6,975 bases of DNA from Myxococcales bacterium (GTDB lineage: Bacteria; Myxococcota_A; Bradymonadia; REDH01), in NCBI GenBank assembly GCA_020633625.1, contig JACKDJ010000057.1:1-6975 (forward strand). Direction: 5' to 3'. How positions within the stretch are numbered: the first letter of the stretch is position 1; every line of letters begins with the position of its first letter. Below, one piece after another: positions 1 through 6,491 of the stretch. Made by a program: the position numbers and the translations under genes. The notes below the pieces were generated by a model that worked only from the letters and a program-made list of their open reading frames with translations, did not search any database and had not been told where the DNA came from.

Positions 1-1245
1 CGCGGGGCTTCCGGCGACACCGACACGCACTTCGAAGACCGATTCGTCACGTCGGTGTCGACCGGCATCCAGATCACCGACGACGTCGAGCTCGAGGCCA
101 CCGAGCGGTTCCGGTACTCGGGCGAGAACGCAGCGCTCGTCGGCCTGAACGTCGCGACCGACGACAACTCGCGCATGTACGTACAGCAGCGGTTCGACTC
201 ACCACGGGACAACAGCACCCCGACCACCAACACCGTCGTCGGTGGCGAGCAGCGCTTCGGCGACGACCAGAGCGGCCGCACCTACGGGGAGTACCAGACC
301 CAACGCGGCATCTCCGGGGACCGCAGCCGCGCGGTGCTCGGCTTCGGCAAGACCTGGGAGATCGCCCGCGGCCTCTCACTCGACGCCGGGTACGAGCACA
401 GCAACACGCTCACCGCCGAGAGCGTCGAGAGCGAGAACTCGCGCGACACCGTCAGCGTGGGCTTCGAGCTCGCGCGCCTCGACGCCGTCAAGCTCTCGTC
501 GCTGTTCGAGGCCCGCTTCGACCAGGGTTCGCTCCACTCACCCGCGGGTGGCACCTGCCTCGCCGGCTCGATCACATCGAACCCCGCGTTCTGCCGCGAC
601 GAACTCAGCGCGATTGGCGACCGGCGTCAGCTCGTCTCCATGACGACCGTCGAGGCGCAGGCCACCCGTGATGTCGCCCTGTTCGGACGATTCGACATCG
701 TCACCACCGAGAACACCACCCTCGCTCTGCTCGAGTCGCGCGACGTCGAGGGCACAGCCGCGGTGGCCTACCGGCCGATCGACCACAACTGGCTGAACCT
801 GCTGTTCCGCTACACCTACCTCGCCGAGATGGCCCCGTACCAACTCGAGCTCGGGCAGCAGCGCGACGAGCGGAGCCACGTGCTCAGCTTCTCGCCGATC
901 GTCGAGTTGCCCTACAACCTGCAGCTCGTCGAGAAGGTCGCCTACCGACACATCGATCTGGCGGTCGAGGGCATGCCCGACGTCGACAACGACCTCGTGC
1001 TGCTCATCAACCGCCTCAACTACCACGTGTTCCGGCAGTGGGACGTCGGCGCCGAGTACCGCTTCCTGCGCCAGTCGCTGACGCAGGACTGGAGACACGG
1101 CCTGCTGCTCGAGGCCAACTACATCATCGCCGACCACGTGCGCCTCGGCCTCGGCTACAACTTCTCGCGCTTCGCCGAAGACGAGCTCGGCGACTTCGAC
1201 GAAGACGCGCACGGCGTCTTCTTCCGCGTCACCGCGCAGTACTGA
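1..1245 (+). CDS. Outer-membrane beta-barrel protein, C-terminal part (5' end outside window)
   Basis: The frame is open from the first base, so the gene begins upstream; the GTG at 55 is only the first internal start codon. About 414 residues are visible. They form short alternating hydrophobic/polar strands separated by charged turns, and the chain ends in an aromatic residue (FFRVTAQY) like the C-terminal signal read by the BAM machinery. The last 180 residues, with motifs such as YRPIDHNWLNLLFRYTYL and GLGYNFSRFAEDELGDFD, resemble the C-terminal barrel of large multidomain outer-membrane proteins of proteobacteria, which often carry repeat or Ig-like domains upstream. That match is from memory. 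Two cysteines, encoded at 556-558 and 592-594, sit in a Gly/Pro-rich segment and could form a loop disulfide. Whether the barrel exports a passenger, acts as a porin or anchors surface domains cannot be told without the missing N-terminus. It converges on the sigma-factor gene. Confidence 0.8.
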   Translation, partial: RGASGDTDTHFEDRFVTSVSTGIQITDDVELEATERFRYSGENAALVGLNVATDDNSRMYVQQRFDSPRDNSTPTTNTVVGGEQRFGDDQSGRTYGEYQTQRGISGDRSRAVLGFGKTWEIARGLSLDAGYEHSNTLTAESVESENSRDTVSVGFELARLDAVKLSSLFEARFDQGSLHSPAGGTCLAGSITSNPAFCRDELSAIGDRRQLVSMTTVEAQATRDVALFGRFDIVTTENTTLALLESRDVEGTAAVAYRPIDHNWLNLLFRYTYLAEMAPYQLELGQQRDERSHVLSFSPIVELPYNLQLVEKVAYRHIDLAVEGMPDVDNDLVLLINRLNYHVFRQWDVGAEYRFLRQSLTQDWRHGLLLEANYIIADHVRLGLGYNFSRFAEDELGDFDEDAHGVFFRVTAQY

Positions 1246-1506
1246 CCGACTCGACACGGTCGGCGAGCTCGGTCGGGCAGGCCGGCGGGCTCGCCGTGGC
1301 AGACCGGCGACCACAGGCCGGCACACCGGCTGGAACGGCCAGTCGCACCGCCGCCGACCACCGGTCGTGCGGCCGGGGCGCCACGCGTCCTGGAGGCTGC
1401 GCCGAGATGGACGCGGCTCCCGCGCCGCGCGCGGGGGACGCAGCCGGTGTGCACGCCGCACGCAGCCGCCGCGTACTACGCCGGCGGCGAGTCGGCGAAC
1501 GTCAGC
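1246..1506. other. Convergent intergenic gap, GC-rich, no gene
   Basis: This 261-base gap lies between the stop codons of the barrel gene and the sigma-factor gene. It contains several short GC-rich inverted repeats: GCCGG-CACA-CCGGC at 1317-1330, CGACC-ACC-GGTCG at 1355-1367, and a stronger one at 1419-1435 listed separately. Reading frames that cross the gap run antisense through one neighbour or break quickly, and none has a convincing ribosome binding site. I see no promoter, RNA gene or mobile-element end. Confidence 0.6.
1417..1437. terminator. Possible hairpin terminator between convergent genes
   Basis: The inverted repeat CCCGCG-CCGCG-CGCGGG (1419-1435) extends by a G-T and a C-G pair to an eight-pair stem with a five-base loop. 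Its place between two convergent stop codons fits termination. No T-run follows on either strand, so it is not a canonical intrinsic terminator, and in sequence this GC-rich such stems also arise by chance. Confidence 0.2.
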
Positions 1507-2406
1507 TCAGGCGGCTGCGCCGTCCTCGACGCCGTCGGTCAGGAACCGGGTGAGGCGCTGCTTGATCCGCGCCTCGAGCTGGCGAGCACGCTCGCGGCTC
1601 ACACCGAACTGCTGTCCGATCTCCTGCAGCGTCTCGGGCGACTCCGCGACGATCCGCTGCGCCCAGATGGCGCGGTCGCGGCCGGTCAGCGTCTCCGAGA
1701 ACTCGTCGAGGCGACGCCGCATCGTGTCCGACTCCTCGGCGGTCGCGAGGCGCTCGTCTACGGGGGTCTCATCAGAGGGGACAAGGTCGGCGAGCGTTCC
1801 CGAGTCGGCATCCGCGAGCGGCGCGTCGAAGGACGTCTCGCGTCCGGCGAGTCGCGCCGACATCTCGACGACGTCGGACTCCCGGACGGAGAGGGCGCGC
1901 GCGAGCAGGCCCGGCGTCGGCGAGATCCCCTGCCGCTGAAGGCGGTCCGCCTCCTTGCGCAGGTTGTAGAAGAGCTTTCGCTGCGCCTGCGTGGTCCCGA
2001 CCTTTACCAGCTTGTGGTTGTCCATCAGGTACTTGAGGATGTACGCGCGGATCCACCACTGCGCGTACGACGCGAGCCGGATGTTCTTGTCCGGGTCGAA
2101 CTTTCGAACGGCGTGAATCAGCCCGACGTTCCCCTCCTGTACGAGGTCGAGCAGCGGCACCCGGATCGACTGATACTCCAGCGCCAGCTTGACCACGAGC
2201 CGGAGGTTCGCGTTGACGAGCTTACGCTCGATCGCGAGCGATCCCGACTGCTGGTACGCGATCGCGAGGGTTCGCTCCTCGTCGCGGGCCAGTACGGCGT
2301 GCCCGCGGATCTCGGCGAGGTAGCGCTGCATCGGGTCCGCCACGTACGCCTGCTCGCGCAGCTCGTCGTTGAATCCGCGATTCGCTCCCGAGATGCTGCT
2401 GCCCAT
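1507..2406 (-). CDS. rpoH: RNA polymerase sigma factor, RpoH (sigma-32) family
   Basis: The 299-residue length is close to the roughly 285 of E. coli RpoH. Region 1.2 lies near residues 24-50. Region 2 spans about 62-132, with the core-binding stretch LLDLVQEGNVGLIHAVRKFD (85-104) and the -10 recognition helices SYAQWWIRAYILKYLMDN (113-130). The RpoH box QRKLFYNLRKE follows at 142-152 and separates this family from RpoD and RpoS. Region 4.2 is a helix-turn-helix at about 258-289 with VSRERARQLEARI. The protein directs core polymerase to a dedicated promoter set, classically heat-shock genes. Related bacteria carry several RpoH-like paralogues, some developmental (Myxococcus SigB and SigC), so this could be such a paralogue and the symbol denotes family only. 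The ATG at 2406 is chosen because GGAG lies eight bases upstream and it gives a complete region 1.2. The gene has its own operator-like promoter region and no partner gene on its strand. Confidence 0.93.
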   Translation of the reverse strand: MGSSISGANRGFNDELREQAYVADPMQRYLAEIRGHAVLARDEERTLAIAYQQSGSLAIERKLVNANLRLVVKLALEYQSIRVPLLDLVQEGNVGLIHAVRKFDPDKNIRLASYAQWWIRAYILKYLMDNHKLVKVGTTQAQRKLFYNLRKEADRLQRQGISPTPGLLARALSVRESDVVEMSARLAGRETSFDAPLADADSGTLADLVPSDETPVDERLATAEESDTMRRRLDEFSETLTGRDRAIWAQRIVAESPETLQEIGQQFGVSRERARQLEARIKQRLTRFLTDGVEDGAAA

Positions 2407-2414
2407 CGTCTCTT

Positions 2415-2418
2415 CTCC
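2415..2418 (-). promoter_or_regulatory. Ribosome binding site of the sigma-factor gene
   Basis: GGAG, within GGAGAAGAG on the minus strand, lies eight bases before the ATG at 2404-2406. It supports this start over the later in-frame Met26 (MQRYL). Confidence 0.7.
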
Positions 2419-2426
2419 GCGTGAAG

Positions 2427-2443
2427 TGGACTCGCTGAGTCCA
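2427..2443. promoter_or_regulatory. Operator-like palindrome 1 (proximal): TGGAC-N7-GTCCA
   Basis: The sequence TGGACTC-GCT-GAGTCCA is a perfect inverted repeat of seven-base arms. It shares the arms TGGAC/GTCCA and the seven-base gap with a second palindrome 30 bp away, and the upstream flank GAAG is identical in both. It covers the predicted transcription start of the sigma-factor promoter (about 2438), where bound protein would block initiation. In RNA it could fold as a hairpin, but the predicted start lies inside it, so a DNA operator is the simpler reading. The binding protein is unknown. Confidence 0.6.
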
Positions 2444-2444
2444 T

Positions 2445-2473
2445 TTTGTATCGAAGTGGACCAATTGTGTCCA
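2445..2473 (-). promoter_or_regulatory. Predicted sigma-70-type promoter of the sigma-factor gene
   Basis: On the minus strand the -35 hexamer TGGACA (2468-2473, five of six to TTGACA) and the -10 hexamer TACAAA (2445-2450, four of six to TATAAT) are separated by 17 bases, the optimal spacing. Transcription would start near 2438 and give a leader of about 32 bases carrying the GGAG ribosome binding site. The -35 lies in the distal palindrome and the start site in the proximal one. Confidence 0.55.
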
Positions 2474-2477
2474 CTTC
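2453..2477. promoter_or_regulatory. Operator-like palindrome 2 (distal): GAAGTGGAC-N7-GTCCACTTC
   Basis: This perfect inverted repeat has nine-base arms around a seven-base spacer (CAATTGT). Its core TGGAC-N7-GTCCA matches palindrome 1, and the centres (2465 and 2435) are 30 bp apart, about three helical turns, so two dimers could bind one face of the DNA. It overlaps the predicted -35 element and spacer of the sigma-factor promoter. A smaller overlapping repeat, CACTT-CA-AAGTG, continues to 2483. It does not resemble the HrcA CIRCE element. I do not recognise the cognate regulator. Confidence 0.65.
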
Positions 2478-2641
2478 AAAGTGACGACGCCGGACTGGCT
2501 TGTAGATGCGCTCGACGCCGAAACGTCGCGGATCATTCGAACCGCCGAAGCGGCGGCTCAATTCCCGCCGAAACTCCCGGGAAAGCGGCGACGGTTGCTG
2601 TGGGTGACAACGAGAGATGAGGGACAAATTCACGGGACCCG

Positions 2642-2669
2642 TTTCGCCAGAGTCCGCCGGTGTTAGACT
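2642..2669 (+). promoter_or_regulatory. Predicted extended -10 promoter of the IPT/TIG lipoprotein gene
   Basis: TGT-TAGACT (2661-2669) has the TGn extension and four of six bases of TATAAT. A weak -35, TTTCGC at 2642-2647, lies 16 bases upstream. Transcription would start near 2676, only about 18 bases before the GTG start, and no clear Shine-Dalgarno sequence fits in that leader. The TAG at 2664-2666 is also the last in-frame stop before the gene. Confidence 0.4.
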
Positions 2670-2693
2670 GCTTCAGCCTCGCACCGAGCCTTC

Positions 2694-5600
2694 GTGCCAA
2701 CTCAAGCCGCCAGCCGCAGCCTCGCGCTCGTCGTTCTCCTCGCTCTCGCCCTCGGGAGCGGCGGCTGTGATGCGCTCCGAGAACTCCGCGAGCTTCAGGA
2801 CCGGGCGGACGTCGGCGGGACGTCCGTGCCCCCTTCCGGCGCGACGACTGTGCCGACCGGTACCTCCGAAGTCGGCGTGCGGGACGCAGGCGACGCGGGC
2901 ACGGATCTCGGCAATCCCGAAGTCGCCGATCGCGAACTCCCGACGTTCGACGAGCCGCCGGTCGTCGTCGATCTCTACCCGAACGTGGTGTCGTCCCGCG
3001 GCGGCGACCTCGTCTCGATAGAGGGCGCGCGGTTCACGCTCGACACCGAGGTCACGGTCGGTGGGCTCGCGGTGGCTCAGGTAGACCTCGTCGATCCCTA
3101 CGAGATCCTCGTCTTGACCGCTCCCATGCCCGCCGGCGCGTACAGCGTGAAGCTGGCGAACGCCGTCGGTGTCGCGCTCTACGAAGGGCAGCTGTTCGTT
3201 GTGGACCCACTGACGGTGGATGGGGTCGAGCCGAACGAAGGGCCGACGCGCGGCGGTCCGCCGCTCCGCGTTCGCGGGACGGGTTTCTCCAGCTCGACGC
3301 GGGTCCTTGTCGGCGACCGCGAGGCGACCGACGTACGGCTGGTCGACGCCGAGACGCTCGAGCTGACTCTGCCGCCGGCCGCCGCACGAGGCGCAGTCGA
3401 CGTCCGCGCCATCGGGGCGACCATCGCGACCGCGGCCGAGGCGTTCACGTACTACGACGCCCCAGAGCTGACGGGCGTCGCACCCTCGGTCGGCGACACG
3501 GCCACCGCGACCGCGGTCAGGCTGCTGGCCAGCGGCGTCGACGACGACTGCGAGGTCTGGTTCGGCGGAGGCCGCGCACCGCTCGCACGCGACGAGCGCG
3601 GACGCCTGATCGCGACAGCGCCCGGAGGGCCCGCGGGCGTCGTCGACGTAGTCGTCGACTGCGGAGAGCGGGGAGCGTCGCGGCTGCCCGGTGGCTTCGA
3701 GCTCGTCGCCGCGGACGGCACCCCGAGGCCGGTCCGTCTCGACCCGGCCGCGGTGTTCGTCGAGGGCGGCGCGGTCGTCACCGTATCCGGGACGTCGCTC
3801 GCGCACGCCGTCTCTGTGTCCGTCGACGGGGTCTCGGTGCCCATCGTCGCGACGGGCCCGTCGTCGATCGAGCTCGTCGCGCCTCCCCACGTCGAGGGAG
3901 ACGCCGTCGTCGCGATCGACTTCGGTTCGGGCGTCGTTCGCGAGGTGAGTCCCCTCCGCTACCTGTCACGCCCACGCTTCGATTCCATCGATCCCGAGGT
4001 GGTCGACCCCGTCGGCGGCGTTGACGTCGTCCTTCGCGGCGATGGCCTCCGCGACGTCGCGGCGATCCGGCTCGACGGCGCCACCGTTGCGCCCGCCGCT
4101 GCCACCGACACGGCACTGCGCTTCGTCGCGCCGCGCGGGTCTCCCGGCTTCGCCGACGTGCTCGGCCTGGTCGCCGGACTGCCACTGGACACGGGCCTGG
4201 ACCTTACGTTCGCGCGCGGACGCCGCGTCGATCGCGTCGTCCCGTCGAGCGGTCCGGTCACGGGCGGGACCATCGTCACCGTCGTCGGCGACGGGTTCGG
4301 TGCCGACTGCGTGGTCGCCATCGGAGGTCGCGTCGCCGCAACTCGAGCGATCGGCTCCGTCGCCCTCGAGGCCGTGACGCCGCCACACGCCGCGGGGACG
4401 GCCGGTGTCGAGGTGTTGCGGTGCGGAGACCGAATCCAGGCGCCGCGGGGCTTTGTCTACGTCGACCCCGCGGCGCTCCCTGGCGGCGTCGGAGGCGGCG
4501 GACTCGACGGCGAGCTCAATGTCACCGTCGTCGAGACCGGGACGGACGCCCGCATCCCCGGGGTGACCGTCATGGTCGGCGTCCGCGAGGACTCCCCGTT
4601 CGTCGGGCTCACCGACGCGCTCGGGCAGATCACGTTCCGCGGCGACACCCTGCGTGGACCGGTCACCGTCACCGCCTTCGCCGAACAGCGGTCCGCCGAG
4701 ACATACGCCGACGTCGACGCGCGCGACATCACGCTCGTGCTCGCGCAGATCCCCACGCCGCCCTGCGACCCGTCCGACCCGGACTGCGTCCCCCCGCCGC
4801 CGGAGCCAACCGGCACGGTCATCGGCTTCCTGACCGGCCTCGACAAGATCGACGACCCGCCGCCCGGCGCCGTCGTCGGCGCGCGGCTCGAGACCACACG
4901 ATACTCGCCAGGCTATCCCAACCCCGACCCCGGGTTTGGAGCTGTGCGCTACGACGACGGCGCCTTCCAGATCACGACCCGGCTAGGCGAGCTCGCCCTC
5001 GTCGCGCAGTGCGGTTGGTTCCTGGCCGATGGGACCTTCGTGCCACGCCGTATCGGTGTCACGCGCGGGATCTTCCTCCGCGAGGGCGACGCGCCGTGGA
5101 GGACGACCGTCGACTGCTCGATCCGCCTCGACGAGCGCGTCTCCTTCAAGCTCACCGGCGCGCCGGATCTGATCACTCCGGATCTCGAGGCCGGCGACAT
5201 CTACCCCACGTTCTACCGGATCGATGTCTCGTACGAGCTCGGTGCAGACGGCCACATCGAGAGCCTCCCGCCGATCCAGTCGACCTCGGCGCTGTTCGAC
5301 GCGAGCGGCTTTCCGGCGCTCGAGGGGCCGCTCGCGGGGACGCTGCTCACCCTAACCGCCAGCGCTCTCGGCGAGGGCGGAACGCTGCCGGTCGCGCAGT
5401 CGTTCGTGCGCCGGATCGGTCGCTACGATCGCGTCGTCACCTTCCCGTCGTTCATCACACTCCCGACGCTCGTTCGGCCATCCGAGGCCGACCCTACGCT
5501 CGAGGGCGGCTACCTCGAGTGGGCGCAAGATGACCGCTCCCGCGCTCCCGACTTCTACCAGATCGGGCTCGGGTCGGCCTCGGAGGCGTTCCCGCGGTGG

Positions 5601-5840
5601 ACCGTCTTCGCGCCTGGCTACGCCCGCTCGGTCAACCTCGCCGAGTTCCCCGCATATACCGACGCGCTCGGCTGGCTGTCGGTCCCCGGCGAGCCAGAGG
5701 CCTACGTCTCCATCTACCTGCGCGCGATCGAGCTCGAGGTGTTCGACTACGACGACTTCAACCGCGTCGCGCTGCGAAGCTCGTCGTGGCGCGCCGCGTC
5801 GGCCGCCTACTGGACGGTGTTCCTGCCCGTCGAGCCCTAG
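2694..5840 (+). CDS. Secreted lipoprotein with six tandem IPT/TIG-like domains and a carboxypeptidase-regulatory-like domain
   Basis: The protein has 1048 residues. The N-terminus is a signal peptide (LALVVLLALAL) ending in GSGGC, a lipobox-like site with Cys25; Ser at -3 is atypical. An acidic/Thr-rich linker is followed by six immunoglobulin-like IPT/TIG repeats at about 88-171, 172-255, 256-338, 344-424, 426-508 and 509-591. Most show the family signature of a Gly-Gly turn, a beta strand, then G-x-G/x-F/L (for example TRGGPPLRVRGTGF); repeat 3 has lost the Gly pair. A carboxypeptidase-regulatory-like beta sandwich spans about 605-684 (GLTDALGQITF), then comes a proline linker with CDPSDPDC and a 340-residue C-terminal region I do not recognise. 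Such proteins are surface or periplasmic binding or scaffold proteins; the ligand is unknown. The GTG start is chosen because an in-frame TAG lies ten codons upstream and it opens directly into the signal peptide. The gene is monocistronic and convergent with cysC. Confidence 0.92.
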   Translation: MPTQAASRSLALVVLLALALGSGGCDALRELRELQDRADVGGTSVPPSGATTVPTGTSEVGVRDAGDAGTDLGNPEVADRELPTFDEPPVVVDLYPNVVSSRGGDLVSIEGARFTLDTEVTVGGLAVAQVDLVDPYEILVLTAPMPAGAYSVKLANAVGVALYEGQLFVVDPLTVDGVEPNEGPTRGGPPLRVRGTGFSSSTRVLVGDREATDVRLVDAETLELTLPPAAARGAVDVRAIGATIATAAEAFTYYDAPELTGVAPSVGDTATATAVRLLASGVDDDCEVWFGGGRAPLARDERGRLIATAPGGPAGVVDVVVDCGERGASRLPGGFELVAADGTPRPVRLDPAAVFVEGGAVVTVSGTSLAHAVSVSVDGVSVPIVATGPSSIELVAPPHVEGDAVVAIDFGSGVVREVSPLRYLSRPRFDSIDPEVVDPVGGVDVVLRGDGLRDVAAIRLDGATVAPAAATDTALRFVAPRGSPGFADVLGLVAGLPLDTGLDLTFARGRRVDRVVPSSGPVTGGTIVTVVGDGFGADCVVAIGGRVAATRAIGSVALEAVTPPHAAGTAGVEVLRCGDRIQAPRGFVYVDPAALPGGVGGGGLDGELNVTVVETGTDARIPGVTVMVGVREDSPFVGLTDALGQITFRGDTLRGPVTVTAFAEQRSAETYADVDARDITLVLAQIPTPPCDPSDPDCVPPPPEPTGTVIGFLTGLDKIDDPPPGAVVGARLETTRYSPGYPNPDPGFGAVRYDDGAFQITTRLGELALVAQCGWFLADGTFVPRRIGVTRGIFLREGDAPWRTTVDCSIRLDERVSFKLTGAPDLITPDLEAGDIYPTFYRIDVSYELGADGHIESLPPIQSTSALFDASGFPALEGPLAGTLLTLTASALGEGGTLPVAQSFVRRIGRYDRVVTFPSFITLPTLVRPSEADPTLEGGYLEWAQDDRSRAPDFYQIGLGSASEAFPRWTVFAPGYARSVNLAEFPAYTDALGWLSVPGEPEAYVSIYLRAIELEVFDYDDFNRVALRSSSWRAASAAYWTVFLPVEP

Positions 5841-5842
5841 GC

Positions 5843-5880
5843 GCCCGACGAGCCCAAACCGACGCTACACCCAGTCGGGC
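5843..5880. terminator. Possible shared hairpin between convergent lipoprotein and cysC genes
   Basis: GCCCGAC (5843-5849) and GTCGGGC (5874-5880) are perfect seven-base inverted arms with a 24-base loop, spanning the 24-base gap between the two stop codons and entering the last codons of cysC. The location suits a bidirectional terminator, but the loop is long and no T-run follows, so support is weak. Confidence 0.22.
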
Positions 5881-6491
5881 TGCAGGAAGGCGACGATGGC
5901 GTCGACGGCCTCCTCGACCGAGAGGACCGACGTGTCGAGCGTCAGCTCCGCCGATATCGGCGCCTCGTACGGCGCGCTGATCCCGGTGAACTCCCCGATC
6001 TGGCCGGCGCGCGCCTTCACATAGAGGCCCTTTGGGTCGCGGCCCTCGCACACCTCCAGCGGGGTCGAGATGTAGACCTCGACGAAGTCGCCCGGCTTCA
6101 TCCGCTCCCGAATCCTGTCGCGATCGGCGCGGTAGGGCGAGATGAACGCTGCGACGGTCAGGACTCCAGCGTCGACGAACAGGCGGCCGACCTCGCCGAC
6201 GCGGCGTACGTGCTCCTGTCGATCCTCGGGCGCGAACCCGAGGTCGTCGCACAGCCCGTAGCGGATGTTGTCGCCGTCGAGCAGGTAGCTCGCACGGCCG
6301 AGGGCGTTCAGCTTCGCGTCGAGGGCAACCGCGACCGTCGACTTCCCGCTCCCGGAGAGGCCCGTCAGCCAGAGGAGCCGACCCCGCTGACCAAGGAGCT
6401 GCTCGCGCTCGCCGCGCGTGACATCGTGTGCGTGCCACCGGATGTTCTCGGCGCGTGGCGTTCTCTCGCTGTCGTGACGTGCGTCGGACAT
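5865..6491 (-). CDS. cysC: Adenylylsulfate (APS) kinase
   Basis: The enzyme phosphorylates adenosine 5'-phosphosulfate with ATP to make PAPS, the sulfuryl donor for assimilatory reduction and for sulfotransferases in the cytoplasm. All family landmarks are present in its 208 residues: the P-loop GLSGSGKS (44-51), DGDNIRYGL followed by DLGF (72-86), RRVGEV (96-101), the ISPYR segment whose Ser118 matches the phosphorylated serine of the E. coli enzyme, and the substrate signature KGLYVKARAG...FTGI..PYEAP (154-178). The length is normal for stand-alone CysC. The usual Asn in R-x-E-N-x-R-R is His94. The ATG at 6491 is preferred to the longer in-frame start at 6686 because AGGAG lies five bases upstream and the extension is low-complexity and overlaps the divergent gene. 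No cysD, cysN, cysH or sulfotransferase gene is in the window, so the use of its PAPS is unknown. Confidence 0.97.
   Translation of the reverse strand: MSDARHDSERTPRAENIRWHAHDVTRGEREQLLGQRGRLLWLTGLSGSGKSTVAVALDAKLNALGRASYLLDGDNIRYGLCDDLGFAPEDRQEHVRRVGEVGRLFVDAGVLTVAAFISPYRADRDRIRERMKPGDFVEVYISTPLEVCEGRDPKGLYVKARAGQIGEFTGISAPYEAPISAELTLDTSVLSVEEAVDAIVAFLQPDWV

Larger units (their letters stand above)
2407..2693. other. Divergent regulatory region between sigma factor and IPT/TIG lipoprotein
   Basis: This 287-base region separates two divergently transcribed genes. Its 2420-2480 part is clearly richer in A and T than its surroundings and holds the two palindromes and the sigma-factor promoter. 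The rest contains CCGCCG-AAG-CGGCGG at 2542-2556 and TTCCCG-N10-CGGGAA at 2562-2583, both short enough to be chance, and the lipoprotein promoter at its right end. A GTG-started frame of 61 codons (2481-2666) is present, but its third-position GC is lower than in the real genes and it has no ribosome binding site, so I do not call it a gene. Confidence 0.6.

Noticed and set aside
538..1461. Long minus-strand open frame antisense to the barrel gene
   Set aside because: It is Arg/Val/Glu-rich shadow coding produced by high GC at third positions of the plus-strand gene; no ribosome binding site or recognisable domain.
1447..2424. Plus-strand 325-codon open frame across the sigma-factor gene
   Set aside because: The minus strand has unmistakable sigma-32 regions over the same bases, so this is the antisense shadow.
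2423..2477. Palindromes as a CIRCE (HrcA) element or a CRISPR-like repeat pair
   Set aside because: CIRCE has TTAGCACTC-N9-GAGTGCTAA, which does not match. Two 17-25 base palindromes with a 30-bp period lack the repeat length and spacers of a CRISPR array.
2542..2583. Short GC-rich inverted repeats CCGCCG-AAG-CGGCGG and TTCCCG-N10-CGGGAA
   Set aside because: Six-base arms of mostly G and C are expected by chance in this composition, and they do not align with a promoter element.
2481..2666. Possible 61-residue GTG-started gene in the divergent region
   Set aside because: Its first half reads like protein, but third-position GC is lower than in the real genes, there is no Shine-Dalgarno, and it ends inside the predicted lipoprotein promoter. 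A conserved homologue would revive it.
2673..3890. Minus-strand 405-codon open frame
   Set aside because: Asp/Arg-rich low-complexity translation antisense to IPT/TIG repeats that have clear domain signatures.
4421..5533. Plus-strand 370-codon frame inside the lipoprotein gene
   Set aside because: Arginine-dominated frame-shifted reading of the real gene, typical of high-GC DNA.
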